Source: Coprobacter tertius
Lineage (GTDB): Bacteria; Bacteroidota; Bacteroidia; Bacteroidales; Coprobacteraceae
Length of the DNA: 64,000 bases
Reading direction: 5' to 3'
Assembly (NCBI RefSeq): GCF_024330105.1
Contig: NZ_JANDHW010000003.1
Span: forward strand, 248,001 to 312,000
The notes under the pieces were generated by a model, which was given only the letters and a program-made list of their open reading frames with translations, was not told the origin of the DNA and ran no database searches. The translations under genes were made by a program, and so were the position numbers. Positions 16,369-25,226 of this stretch are shown here, piece by piece (positions within the stretch are counted from its first letter, which is position 1; each line of letters begins with the position of its first letter).

Positions 16369-18096
16369 ATGCATATGATAAACACGAAAAAAATATTCGA
16401 TCACCTTCTTGCCGCCGCGCTCGTAACGCTGCTGTTCTTGCCGGCCGGCTCGTGTGTAGAAGACTTCTCGTACGACTCCGGCGCCGGTACCGGCGCCCCG
16501 GGGAAATCGGTTCCCCTCCGTTTCTCGGCTTCGGTAAGCGGGGCGGGGGAGACTTCACCGCCTCCTGTGGAGTCGAAGGGGGTAAATCCGATAAATCCCG
16601 AAAATCTGGGTAATAGTAATCTGGGATTTATGGGAATGATCATACAGCAGTCGCCCGGGGGCGGCGATGTCTTTCCCGGCTCCCGGGAACTGCTGGTGAA
16701 AGCGTTCCAAATTTTAGACGATACACAATGGGTATATTATCCTCAAACGCCGGGTGTTACCGGGCCTGTCACACCCCAGTGCTACGCCGGTAAAACGATA
16801 CGGGTCACCTACTACGGCCCTGTTGACGGAAAAAGTCTCCCTGTCGGGATTGGTATCGACGGTTTTCCCTTCGATTTCAGGGGTAACCTGAATAATGTTA
16901 CACAGCAAGATTACCTGTATTGCGACACCACCTACGTAGTTCCTTCAAACGAAAAGCAGGTAAGTCTGCGACTGAAGCATGCCTTCGCCCATATCCGGAT
17001 AAACGTGACCAAATCGCTCGACAAAGATACGCACACACTCTCTCAGGTTGCTCTCGACAACATGGGCGACGTGTGGATCAAGCGGAAAGGTTATATCGAC
17101 CCCGCCACGGGCGATACGGTGTCGGGGGCCGCCCATCCCGGGCTGCGCTCTCAGGCCGGCCCGCTCTCGTACAGCGGCCTGAATGTTGCGCTTTCGTCTA
17201 CGACGAAGCAAACCTACGACTTTTTCGTACCGGCCTTTATGAGCGACACGCTCAAAGACGAAACGGTGGTAATCGCACTCACGATTAACGGTAAGAAAAA
17301 GATATTTCCCCTGCGGCGCAACCACCTCAACCACGAGGCACGTAACGGAAAAGACTACTACGGGTTTGCGCAAGGGTATATAAATACCTACGACGTGGTG
17401 TACGACAATACGGCCATGCGGCTCATCCTTACCGACTGGAACACCGTCAACCGAGATGGGGACTTCGGCATACCGCCCTCCGGCGTGAAGGGGATACGGC
17501 TGAACGGCGCACGGGACATGATCAGTAATTTTACATGGGGCAATTTCCCTACCACCGGATATGTTACTCCCGCTCATTTGTACGAGAGTTGGCTTTCTAC
17601 GGTAGCCCTCGGCAACAACGGGATGTATATCGACGGGTCGAAGAAACATACATCGAAATATTCCGGTTGGGGAACATTCGAGGGCGATAAGAATGTGTAT
17701 CAAGACGAACCACCGTCGGCAGACTTTTTTATGACCCAGGAGAATGTAAGCACCATACCGGTACCTTGGGAAGGAGCCGACGGGGCGCTCATCGCCAAAG
17801 AATTGTGCCGCAAATACCGGGGCGGCGGTTTCACCAACTGGCGCTTGCCCCGGGCCTCGGAGTTCCGTATGGTCGTCGCCTCTTATACTATGACTTTGAA
17901 TACGGTGTGGAATAATTTGAATTTTGGCAGCAGTCTCGATACCGAAACCTTCTGGATGGCCACCGAAGCCAGCCCGACAACAGCCTGGACCGCATTCGGA
18001 AGGGAGTCGGATGATCCTCCCTTGAGGCGTGTATACCTCGATGCCCGCGACAAGAAAACTACATTGGCGAGCGTACGCTGTGTGCGGGATAATTAA
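16369..18096 (+). CDS. Fimbrillin-family lipoprotein 2 with C-terminal DUF1566/Lcl-like domain
   Basis: The 575-residue protein has its lipobox P-A-G-S-C at Cys29; the ATG at 16375 is an alternative start. The middle is typical of the Mfa-like fimbrillin family: L-R-F-S-A-S-V-S-G, V-T-Y-Y-G-P-V and V-S-L-R-L-K-H-A-F-A-H-I-R-I-N-V, where the L-x-H-A-x-A-x-I phrase is a hallmark. The C-terminus has N-W-R-L-P-R-A-S-E-F, F-W-M-A-T-E and V-R-C-V-R, the DUF1566-like pattern shared with its neighbours. A tip or accessory adhesin is likely. Confidence 0.75.
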   Translation: MHMINTKKIFDHLLAAALVTLLFLPAGSCVEDFSYDSGAGTGAPGKSVPLRFSASVSGAGETSPPPVESKGVNPINPENLGNSNLGFMGMIIQQSPGGGDVFPGSRELLVKAFQILDDTQWVYYPQTPGVTGPVTPQCYAGKTIRVTYYGPVDGKSLPVGIGIDGFPFDFRGNLNNVTQQDYLYCDTTYVVPSNEKQVSLRLKHAFAHIRINVTKSLDKDTHTLSQVALDNMGDVWIKRKGYIDPATGDTVSGAAHPGLRSQAGPLSYSGLNVALSSTTKQTYDFFVPAFMSDTLKDETVVIALTINGKKKIFPLRRNHLNHEARNGKDYYGFAQGYINTYDVVYDNTAMRLILTDWNTVNRDGDFGIPPSGVKGIRLNGARDMISNFTWGNFPTTGYVTPAHLYESWLSTVALGNNGMYIDGSKKHTSKYSGWGTFEGDKNVYQDEPPSADFFMTQENVSTIPVPWEGADGALIAKELCRKYRGGGFTNWRLPRASEFRMVVASYTMTLNTVWNNLNFGSSLDTETFWMATEASPTTAWTAFGRESDDPPLRRVYLDARDKKTTLASVRCVRDN

Positions 18097-18520
18097 GAAG
18101 AGATGACAAAAGACAAAAACAATAGGGAGGCGGAAATTCGCGCCAGACATATTGGGGTAATACAGGGTGAGCGATACCCGGGGAAATGCGCGCTATATCG
18201 GTGTAACGAATAACCCCGATGGGCGGGTATCCGAACCTGAATCGGTTATACCCCCGGTTTTATCGAACGGTATAACCGTCCTCTTCTTGTATATTATGAA
18301 ACGTTCTATGGCATAAGAGAGGCGATCGCTCGCGAAAAGACCCTGAAAGGCTAACCCCGCATCCGTCGAGGAAGCTCTTATCGCTACGGTAATCCCCGAA
18401 CGCATAGACCGTTCCGCCGGCTGGATTCCCTATCATCGGGAGGTCGAAAGGTGTGATGAATGACAAAGGGGCGATTACCCGCAGGCAACAAGAAATAAAG
18501 TAACAATAAAAAACAACCCT
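18097..18520. other. 424-base gap carrying nuclease remnant and repeat core
   Basis: It contains the GIY-YIG remnant listed separately and, near 18470-18483, another GGGCGATTACCCG core of the dispersed repeat. No intact gene was seen. Confidence 0.5.
18194..18460 (+). pseudogene. Decayed GIY-YIG endonuclease
   Basis: Translated pieces in shifting frames read Y-I-G-V-T-N-N-P (18194 on), then G-F-I-E-R-Y-N-R-P-L-L-V-Y-Y-E-T-F and A-I-A-R-E-K-T-L-K-G followed by a stop. Next come E-A-L-I-A-T-V-I-P-E-R and G-W-I-P. This is the order of a small GIY-YIG nuclease (YIGVT, GFTxxYN, LVYYE, REKxLKG, ALI). The N-terminal Y-I-L segment is missing, and at least two frameshifts and one stop break it. Confidence 0.65.
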
Positions 18521-20224
18521 ATGAACAGAAAAATAATCAGTCTTTGTTTTGCGGCAATGCTGTTTGCCGGTTGCAATGACGAACTCGTCCCCGATGCCGG
18601 AACACCTGTTTCGGGAGAAACGGGCGAACCGATAACCGTGCAGCTCTCTTTCGGGCTGTCTCCCTACGGATCGCTGACGGGAACAACTGCGCGCGGTGCT
18701 GAGGTTATGCCTCCGGTAAAGGCGTCTTCTGACGTTATGGACGTAGAAATATCGGCCGTACCCGATACCGCCGCTTCCGCGGCGACCCGCGCCGTGCCCG
18801 AAGGGGTAGATACTTATGTGGAGGGATATCATGTGTTGCAGTTCGACGGTACACAGCCCGATTCGCATTTGAAAAAACGGGTGTATTATCCCTGTCCGGG
18901 GGGTAAACTTACTACCGCCGACGTAACCCTTTTCAAACAGCCGGCGAAACAGCGCATCGTGGTGATTACCAACGTGCCGAGCGATTATTTCGATGAACTT
19001 GTGTTGAATACTTCTACGTATAGCGATTTGCAGGATATGAATTTCGAGAGAAGCCCCGCTAAATCTGAAAATATGTTTCCCTTATTCACTAACGGGACGA
19101 AGGATCTCATCGTGATGAGCGGACAGAGCGACCTTACGCTGCAGGAAGGCAGCGTAATACAGGCTTCGGTGGTATTGCTGCGCACGGTGTCGAAACTCGA
19201 TTTCGACATACAGGTGACCGGCGCCGACGTAAAGGGCAAATTCAATGTCTGGGACGTATCGCTGGCCAGTCTTCCCGGCAGGAGTTACGTGAATATTATG
19301 GGCGGCCGCCTTGCGGTATTTCCCGACCTTAGCGGAGCGGGTTCGAAGGCCTATTACGCCCTGCCGTTGAAAACGGTGTTGAATACCGATATTATACCGG
19401 CTCTCTCGGCCTTCGTACCGGTAAACCTGCAGCCCGACGTGCCCGGCACGACGTTTTACAACCGTCGTACCAACGCTCCCTTGGGAAGTTCTTACTTGCA
19501 GATCGTGGGCCAGAACCGCGATAATCAAGGCGTGGTAAAAGACATGGTGATGTACCATATCAACCTCGGGCTGAATTTCGCCGAGAACTATAGTCTGCCC
19601 GGTAACTATCATCTTAAATATACGATTCGTCTCAAAGGTATTTCAGATGAAGACAGCCATGTGATAAAATTTATCCCCGGCTATTTCGGGGGGCAGTTTA
19701 AGGCTTACAATGCAACGGGAGGCGAGGTGGAGCTTTCCAGTTCTTCAGCCGTCACCTTCCGCTACGAAAAAAGGGTAGAGGTAACGGCATCGGATGCCGC
19801 GGCTCCTGCCGCAACCGCCGATGCGGGCAGCACCTCCATGCGCTGGTACACGAATAGCGCAACGGTGCCGTCGATAAACGTGGGATCGTTGACCGACGGT
19901 TTTGCCAATACCTCCGCCGTGGCGGGCTACGTATCTCCCGCTTATTTCCCGGCGGCGTATACCGCTTTCCGGGGACTCAACGGAAATATAACCTCCGATA
20001 TATATACTGCGGCCGACTGGTACCTGCCCTCTATCGCGCAGTTGATGGGTACGTGGCTTTCGGCCGCGGCTTATGTGCCTACCATGTCGCCGGTGTACTG
20101 GTCGTCGACCGTCGATGCCGGACGCCAAAATGCCTATACGATCTCGATCCGGGGCGAGGTGAAACTCGAGCCGGTACAAAGTTCTCATCATTACGTAAGG
20201 GGGATGCGTACCCTGAATAAATAG
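18521..20224 (+). CDS. Fimbrillin-like tip lipoprotein 3 with C-terminal DUF1566/Lcl-like domain
   Basis: The 567-residue lipoprotein has its lipobox F-A-G-C at Cys18 followed by N-D-E. A long body of beta-strand character (R-I-V-V-I-T-N-V-P, V-V-L-L-R-T-V-S-K-L-D-F-D-I) resembles DUF4906-type pilus tip proteins. The C-terminal 90 residues read D-W-Y-L-P-S-I-A-Q-L, Y-W-S-S-T-V and V-R-G-M-R, a degenerate DUF1566-like domain. It is followed after seven bases by the next gene. A tip adhesin is probable. Confidence 0.7.
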   Translation: MNRKIISLCFAAMLFAGCNDELVPDAGTPVSGETGEPITVQLSFGLSPYGSLTGTTARGAEVMPPVKASSDVMDVEISAVPDTAASAATRAVPEGVDTYVEGYHVLQFDGTQPDSHLKKRVYYPCPGGKLTTADVTLFKQPAKQRIVVITNVPSDYFDELVLNTSTYSDLQDMNFERSPAKSENMFPLFTNGTKDLIVMSGQSDLTLQEGSVIQASVVLLRTVSKLDFDIQVTGADVKGKFNVWDVSLASLPGRSYVNIMGGRLAVFPDLSGAGSKAYYALPLKTVLNTDIIPALSAFVPVNLQPDVPGTTFYNRRTNAPLGSSYLQIVGQNRDNQGVVKDMVMYHINLGLNFAENYSLPGNYHLKYTIRLKGISDEDSHVIKFIPGYFGGQFKAYNATGGEVELSSSSAVTFRYEKRVEVTASDAAAPAATADAGSTSMRWYTNSATVPSINVGSLTDGFANTSAVAGYVSPAYFPAAYTAFRGLNGNITSDIYTAADWYLPSIAQLMGTWLSAAAYVPTMSPVYWSSTVDAGRQNAYTISIRGEVKLEPVQSSHHYVRGMRTLNK

Positions 20225-20231
20225 ACAAGCG

Positions 20232-20897
20232 ATGGAAATACAAATAAAATTCAAGACAATGCGCCGTCGTGTCGGGCACCGGGCCATCACCGCCCTGTGT
20301 GCGGCGGCCCTATGGCTGTGTGTGGGTATCGACGCCGCCGCACAGTATGTAAAGAAAGAAACGGTTGACAACATCACCGGTAACGTAGCCGTCGTATATG
20401 CCGACGGCATGCCCGAAGGAGCGATATGGCCGCTGGGTACCGTACTGATGAAGAATGGTGCGACCATACGCCACCAGGTAGGCAAAGGGAATGGCGGCAA
20501 TATCGATGTCAACAGCCGTGTCTCGGCCCGGTTTATCGTGGCTCCGGCCGATGTTCAAAACAGCATTAACTGGCAGAACGCATCGGGTTTCGATAATGGA
20601 AACAACGATATTAACGCTGAATTTACGAATACTGCGGCCAAAACCGGTTGCCGGGGACTGACCACGGGAAACCGCAGCTGGAGGTTGCCTACCCAGCGCG
20701 AATTGCAATTGATATGGTTGCTCAAAGAGGGTATAAATAAGATATATTCCGCTAATATGATGAACAATTCACTCTATTGGAGTGCGACCGAAGAGGATGC
20801 GGGAAATGTCTGGGTGGTAAATTTCGGTAATGTACTTGAAGTGAAACCTCTACCGAAAAGCCGTTTGTATCGTGCGCGCTGCGTTAGCGATTACTGA
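20232..20897 (+). CDS. Small secreted DUF1566/Lcl-like protein
   Basis: The 221-residue protein has a type I signal peptide (cleavage near D-A-A-A-Q at 34-38); the ATG at 20259 is an alternative start. Almost the whole mature part is one DUF1566-like domain (S-W-R-L-P-T-Q-R-E-L, Y-W-S-A-T-E and A-R-C-V). It is the fourth consecutive gene with this ending, and here the domain is free rather than fused to a fimbrillin body. Confidence 0.7.
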   Translation: MEIQIKFKTMRRRVGHRAITALCAAALWLCVGIDAAAQYVKKETVDNITGNVAVVYADGMPEGAIWPLGTVLMKNGATIRHQVGKGNGGNIDVNSRVSARFIVAPADVQNSINWQNASGFDNGNNDINAEFTNTAAKTGCRGLTTGNRSWRLPTQRELQLIWLLKEGINKIYSANMMNNSLYWSATEEDAGNVWVVNFGNVLEVKPLPKSRLYRARCVSDY

Positions 20898-20915
20898 TTA
20901 TAACCCGGGAAAGAT

Positions 20916-21212
20916 ATGACGAACTTGAAAATTATACTGGAGATTATACGGCACGAAATGACTAATAGAGCCGATATATGCCTGTTTCTCGAGCCTTATA
21001 CTGGAATGTGGAAGGCATACGCCCAGTCGGCTGTAAACCTGAAAGGGCTGATGCCTACTCTCGAATACGAGAAGTCGGAACTGGTATTTTCCGATGTATC
21101 GTTCTGCCTCCCAGGCGTTACGGTTACCATAGAGCAACTCGACAATCGCGGTCTCATACAATTCTGTACGCTCGTCAGCGATAACTATATACGGCTTTGT
21201 GTACGGAACTGA
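20916..21212 (+). CDS. Possible 98-residue protein at the end of the pilus operon
   Basis: The frame starts 18 bases after the previous stop and has a fair hydrophobic pattern with E-L-V-F-S-D-V-S-F-C and I-Q-F-C-T-L-V-S-D-N. No family was recognised and there is no signal peptide. An opposite-strand frame covers the same bases, so coding status is uncertain. Confidence 0.4.
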   Translation: MTNLKIILEIIRHEMTNRADICLFLEPYTGMWKAYAQSAVNLKGLMPTLEYEKSELVFSDVSFCLPGVTVTIEQLDNRGLIQFCTLVSDNYIRLCVRN

Positions 21213-21481
21213 TTTCGGGGAAAAGAGCCGGTATAACCGTTGAAAGATACTGAAAAATAGCCGGTCTGGCGGGTGAAGCGACAAGAACACCTAAGTACAC
21301 CTCGTAGTTGTCGGGAGACAACGAACAGATGATAGACACACAATGCTTCGAAGCCGGAGCGGCTATCTTTTATTTGCCGGGCAAATCCGGAGAGTAGAGC
21401 GGGAAAAGGTTTCCGGCGGGTGACCGTAGCGGGGCCTGTGGAAATCGGATATTTCGTGTGAATAACTTAAAATATGCCGTT

Positions 21482-21745
21482 ATGAACAAAAAAGAAATAC
21501 TGACAGCAGCCGCCAAAGAGTGCGGTCTCACCCGGAAAGAGACCGAACGGGCGTTTGAAGCGATTCTCTCGGTGATTACCGTTGGATTGAAACAGGAGGG
21601 AAAGATCTCTTTAAAAGGATTCGGTACCTTTATCGTTAAAACGTCCCGCTCCCGGATTATCTTTAATCCCCGGCGACTGGAAAAAATGAGAATGGAATCC
21701 CGGAAGAAGGTTTGTTTTAAAGTTTCGTCGATGCTGAAGCTATAA
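21482..21745 (+). CDS. HU/IHF-family DNA-binding protein
   Basis: I chose the ATG at 21482 (M-N-K-K-E-I-L) rather than an upstream codon at 21458. The 87-residue product has the HU layout: N-terminal helices (E-I-L-T-A-A-A-K-E-C-G-L-T), G-K-I-S-L-K-G-F-G-T-F at the sheet, and an arm region. The arm F-N-P-R-R replaces the usual R-N-P-x-T. It is a shorter, divergent relative of the single-domain HU proteins of Bacteroidota and may bend DNA at the neighbouring locus. Confidence 0.8.
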   Translation: MNKKEILTAAAKECGLTRKETERAFEAILSVITVGLKQEGKISLKGFGTFIVKTSRSRIIFNPRRLEKMRMESRKKVCFKVSSMLKL

Positions 21746-21880
21746 CCGGGAACCGGTGGGATTCTGCCTCGTCCTCGGACTTGCGGCTTATTGCGGCGGT
21801 AGCCGGGGATCGAAGATTTTTGTATTGTCGGGTATGTTGTCCCGGCATTTAATTGAGGATAAATGTTTTTTTTATAGGAT

Positions 21881-22861
21881 ATGAAAAATAGGATATATAT
21901 ACTTATCGCGGGTTTCTTGCTTATTACGGCAGCCTGCTCGGGACACCATACGAATACCGCAATAAGCGGCAATGCGTCTGCCGGTAAAGCGAGGGTCCCG
22001 GAAAAGAGATTTGTTTTGCCGCAAATTCCCGACTCGCTCACCGTTCCGGCCGAACGTGCCGACTGGCTGGCGATGCATTACTGGGATTTGTTCGATTTTA
22101 AGGATACAGCCCTCGTCTTTCGCCCGGAGATCGGCGAGCAGGCATTGGCCGATTTCCTCGATGTGTTGCGTATGACCGGGGAGAAGATTGCCGGAGAAGC
22201 CATGGCGGCTATGATGGATCGTGCCTCGGCTGACAGTGCGGCGTACCGGCATTTTACGGCACTGGCGGGGAAATACCTGTATGACGTGAATTCGCCTTTT
22301 AGCGATGAAACGCGTTATGTGCCTGTTTTGCAGCATGCCCTGGCTTCGCCGCTGACCGACCCGACTGAAAAGATACGGTTGCGTCACCGCCTGACGATGG
22401 CGATGACAAACCGCCCCGGAGAACGGGCGGCCGATTTCGAATACATTCTGGCCGATGGCCGTAAGGGCCGCATGTCGCGTATAAAGGCCCGGTACACGGT
22501 GTTGTTTTTTAACGATCCCGGATGCGAAGACTGCCGGCGCGTGAAAGATTATATTGCGGATTCGAAAGTTTTTGCGTCTTTGTGCCGCTCGAGCGACAAC
22601 GGAATTCCCCGTCTGGTGATATTGGCCGTGTACACCGAAGGCGATGTAATCTCGTGGCAGCAGACCCGGTACCCCCATTTTATATTGAATGCCCGGGATG
22701 GCGGTCAGGTCATAGAACGGCAGGCGTTGTACGACTTAAAGGCGATGCCTACACTGTATTTGCTCGACCGGGAGAAAAAAGTACTGATGAAGGATGCTTC
22801 GGTAGAGAAAATCGAGGAATATTTGTCGCGGGCCGAGTTATCGCAGGGGAGCGGCAAATGA
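21881..22861 (+). CDS. DUF5106/thioredoxin-like lipoprotein
   Basis: The 326-residue lipoprotein has its lipobox T-A-A-C at Cys19. The helical N-terminal half matches the DUF5106 type (W-L-A-M-H-Y-W-D-L-F-D-F). The C-terminal thioredoxin-like domain has L-F-F-N-D-P-G-C-E-D-C (Cys215 and Cys218) and the cis-Pro segment A-M-P-T-L-Y-L. It probably acts as a periplasmic thiol-disulfide protein; partners are unknown. Confidence 0.8.
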   Translation: MKNRIYILIAGFLLITAACSGHHTNTAISGNASAGKARVPEKRFVLPQIPDSLTVPAERADWLAMHYWDLFDFKDTALVFRPEIGEQALADFLDVLRMTGEKIAGEAMAAMMDRASADSAAYRHFTALAGKYLYDVNSPFSDETRYVPVLQHALASPLTDPTEKIRLRHRLTMAMTNRPGERAADFEYILADGRKGRMSRIKARYTVLFFNDPGCEDCRRVKDYIADSKVFASLCRSSDNGIPRLVILAVYTEGDVISWQQTRYPHFILNARDGGQVIERQALYDLKAMPTLYLLDREKKVLMKDASVEKIEEYLSRAELSQGSGK

Positions 22862-22964
22862 TCCCGGGCGGGAAAGATCGGGAAATACCTTGCCGGTGAA
22901 TAAATCGTATTTTATATATCGACGAATAGAATAATTTTACATTTCGAATAGAGAGGATAGAGCG

Positions 22965-23117
22965 ATGAAAAGTATATTGAAAAGGATAAGGAACCATGAG
23001 ATAAAAACCGAAGAAGAAGAGAGCCGTTCGCTGACTTTTTCGATCTTGATATGCGCCGCGATAACCATCGCTATTTTGTTTATTTTTTCATTAATACTGT
23101 TAGTGGTTATATTTTGA
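22965..23117 (+). CDS. 50-residue single-pass membrane protein
   Basis: From the ATG at 22965 to the TGA at 23115-23117 the frame encodes 50 residues. A basic start (MKSILKRIRNHEIK) and an acidic patch (E-E-E-E) are followed by a continuous hydrophobic helix from about 24 to 50. A strong terminator begins immediately at the stop codon, which supports a real transcription unit ending here. The family is unknown. Confidence 0.55.
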   Translation: MKSILKRIRNHEIKTEEEESRSLTFSILICAAITIAILFIFSLILLVVIF

Positions 23118-23200
23118 GAAAACGCCGCTCCCCGGGCATATTCACACTTGGGAGTTATCGCGGTCGCTGCGGGTCTGCCTCCCGGGAGCGGCGTTTTTCT
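23118..23200 (+). terminator. Long-stem terminator after the small membrane protein
   Basis: AAAACGCCGCTCCC near 23118-23133 pairs with GGGAGCGGCGTTTTT at about 23184-23198. The loop is about 45 bases and the T-run ends the stem. Confidence 0.65.
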
Positions 23201-23298
23201 TTACCGGCTACCAGAAGAATCGATCTTGTTTTAGTCCGTATTGGAAAACGGTTGTTTTACCTGTCTGAATCTTCTATCGTAATCGGCAAAAGGTTATT

Positions 23299-24018
23299 CT
23301 ATTCTATCCACCCGTTTTTTCTTTCAGGGTCTCGGATAAAAACATTTCCGGATTTTTTATACCATCTTTCATCTCCTGTACACCAGCTGGTTCGTCGTTT
23401 AAATATCAATAAATTATGAGCTGCTGTAATTCTGTAAATCTGGGGAAAGGTACAAAAATGCCAGTAACCGCCCCAATGACCGTAAGCTAAATCGATATAT
23501 TTGCTCAAGGTTTTAAGATTTTTATTTTTTATTTTCGTTAGAGTACCGTCGGCTTTGTTTAAACCTCCTGCAAAATGCGACAACTTTGATTCTATACTAT
23601 CTGTCAAATAAAGTCCTGTGGGAGAGAGAGGCGGTGTAATACTGTCTAAACGATACTCGATTATAGCATTATTATCATTTTGGTCATATATATATCCATA
23701 TTTTAGATATGCCGTTGTATCTGCCTCGATGAAATATCGATCTACTTTAATATATCGAAGAAGTACATTAAATTTAGGTAAACGGGTATGGTTGGATAAA
23801 TTTCTGTAAGCATTTATCTCGCAAGTGATTATCGAGTCTAAAGTTACGTCTTGCAACGGGACATTAGCGGCAATCGAATCTGAGTAGGCTTTCCAGTCGG
23901 CAAAGAATTCGGACAAGTTTTTTTTCGTTAATTCAGGATATTTAGATATAAATTCTTGTCCGTTGCATAGAGATAGGGATAAGAATGCCGTTATAAGGGT
24001 TGAATAAAATTTTTTCAT
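23299..24018 (-). CDS. Secreted hypothetical protein, 239 aa
   Basis: A signal peptide (about 1-20, ending L-C-N-G-Q) is followed by a soluble domain with many aromatic and charged residues, including Y-G-H-W-G-G-Y-W-H-F near 180. I do not recognise the family. The product is probably periplasmic. It stands alone, convergent with the pilus-side genes. Confidence 0.6.
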   Translation of the reverse strand: MKKFYSTLITAFLSLSLCNGQEFISKYPELTKKNLSEFFADWKAYSDSIAANVPLQDVTLDSIITCEINAYRNLSNHTRLPKFNVLLRYIKVDRYFIEADTTAYLKYGYIYDQNDNNAIIEYRLDSITPPLSPTGLYLTDSIESKLSHFAGGLNKADGTLTKIKNKNLKTLSKYIDLAYGHWGGYWHFCTFPQIYRITAAHNLLIFKRRTSWCTGDERWYKKSGNVFIRDPERKNGWIE

Positions 24019-24176
24019 GGTAGGTTTTTTACTGTAAAGTTTAGGTTTTTTTGTTTGAATGCAGGTGTGATACTAACGTTTTATGTGCAGAGTATAGCGA
24101 ATTTTAAAGATAAAGCATCTGTTTTTTAGTGAATTAATGGGGTTGAAATACTCGATCGGCACATGCGGAGGAGATT

Positions 24177-24929
24177 TTACCGGTGATAATCTCCTTTTTC
24201 CTTTACCAGAATGACTTTTAGCTGATCATCGTTCAGCATTTTTCGTCCGCGGGGGGAAAGCAGGAGTTGCAGCTGGGTGGAACGGTGCGCCCAGGTGAGC
24301 AGGTCGACGGGACGGTGTAGATTTTCTTTGATGTCGGAGTACCACCAGTAAGGGAACGAGAGCGCTTTCACCGCTTTGCTGTCGACAATCTCCTGTAGAT
24401 CTTCGATACAGTCCTGTATTTGCTCGTCATCGAGGCGCGACGGTTTGTCGAAGGGTACGTAGAAAGAAGTATAGTACCCGTTGCGGGTAAACAGGGCGAG
24501 GGGTTTCCAAGAGGAACTTTCGATAATGAGGTTTTCTTTGGAAATATGGTATAAGTCGAGAAGCTGTTCGAGCGCATCGAGCATAACACGGCTGTTTTCT
24601 TCGGTCATGTTTTTGATATCGAGCCATATGCGGCCGCCCAGTTTTTGCATGAAGAGGCAGTACGCCCGGAGGTCGAGACCGTAACTTTTGTCGAGATCGT
24701 GGGTAACATCGAATTTCCCGTCTTCCCGGAAAACGACATCGACCTCGATGTTGGGATATTTGTCGTGCTTCTCGACCAGTTTTTCGACGGAATTGCAACG
24801 ATGCAACCAGATTTTTTCGGGATAGTCTCCCAAATCACCGATGGCCCTGACTATATCGAACAATAATCCTATACCGACGATAAAAAACAGGACTTTGATA
24901 TACATCCGTTTGTCCTTGCTGCTACTCAT
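24177..24929 (-). CDS. Membrane-anchored GDPD/menorin-like phosphodiesterase-fold protein
   Basis: The 250-residue protein has one N-terminal transmembrane helix (about 9-27). It then shows I-W-L-H-R-C-N-S, E-V-D-V-V-F-R-E-D-G and D-V-T-H-D, which follow the HR-N-x / E-x-D / H-D pattern of the glycerophosphodiester phosphodiesterase TIM-barrel superfamily. The later strands (I-W-L-D-I-K-N, L-I-I-E-S-S) agree. The details look closer to FAM151/menorin-like members than to classical GDPD. The substrate is unknown. Confidence 0.65.
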   Translation of the reverse strand: MSSSKDKRMYIKVLFFIVGIGLLFDIVRAIGDLGDYPEKIWLHRCNSVEKLVEKHDKYPNIEVDVVFREDGKFDVTHDLDKSYGLDLRAYCLFMQKLGGRIWLDIKNMTEENSRVMLDALEQLLDLYHISKENLIIESSSWKPLALFTRNGYYTSFYVPFDKPSRLDDEQIQDCIEDLQEIVDSKAVKALSFPYWWYSDIKENLHRPVDLLTWAHRSTQLQLLLSPRGRKMLNDDQLKVILVKEKGDYHR

Positions 24930-25226
24930 GATAAACCCTCCCTTTTTTTACCGCGGGGAAACGGCTGAGACGAATCGTTTTTTAGGTTATACCGGAAGCC
25001 GGTATCGTTTTTTGTGTATATTATAGAATATATATACCGATATTAAAAAAAAGCGAATTCTTGACTTACGAAGCAAAAATACCGAATTTTATTTTTTCGG
25101 TGTAGGGGTAATTTCTGTTTTTAACTTCTGATACGGTACTATTTAACACTCTTTACGATCGAAAAAGAAGACTGGAAGCTCTACGATCCTGTTTGAGAGT
25201 ATTGAAAAACAGTCTCTTAAGAAGGT

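Noticed and set aside
16945-18150. Leftward open frame (401 codons) over tip gene 2
   Set aside because: It is antisense to a gene with lipobox and fimbrillin motifs.
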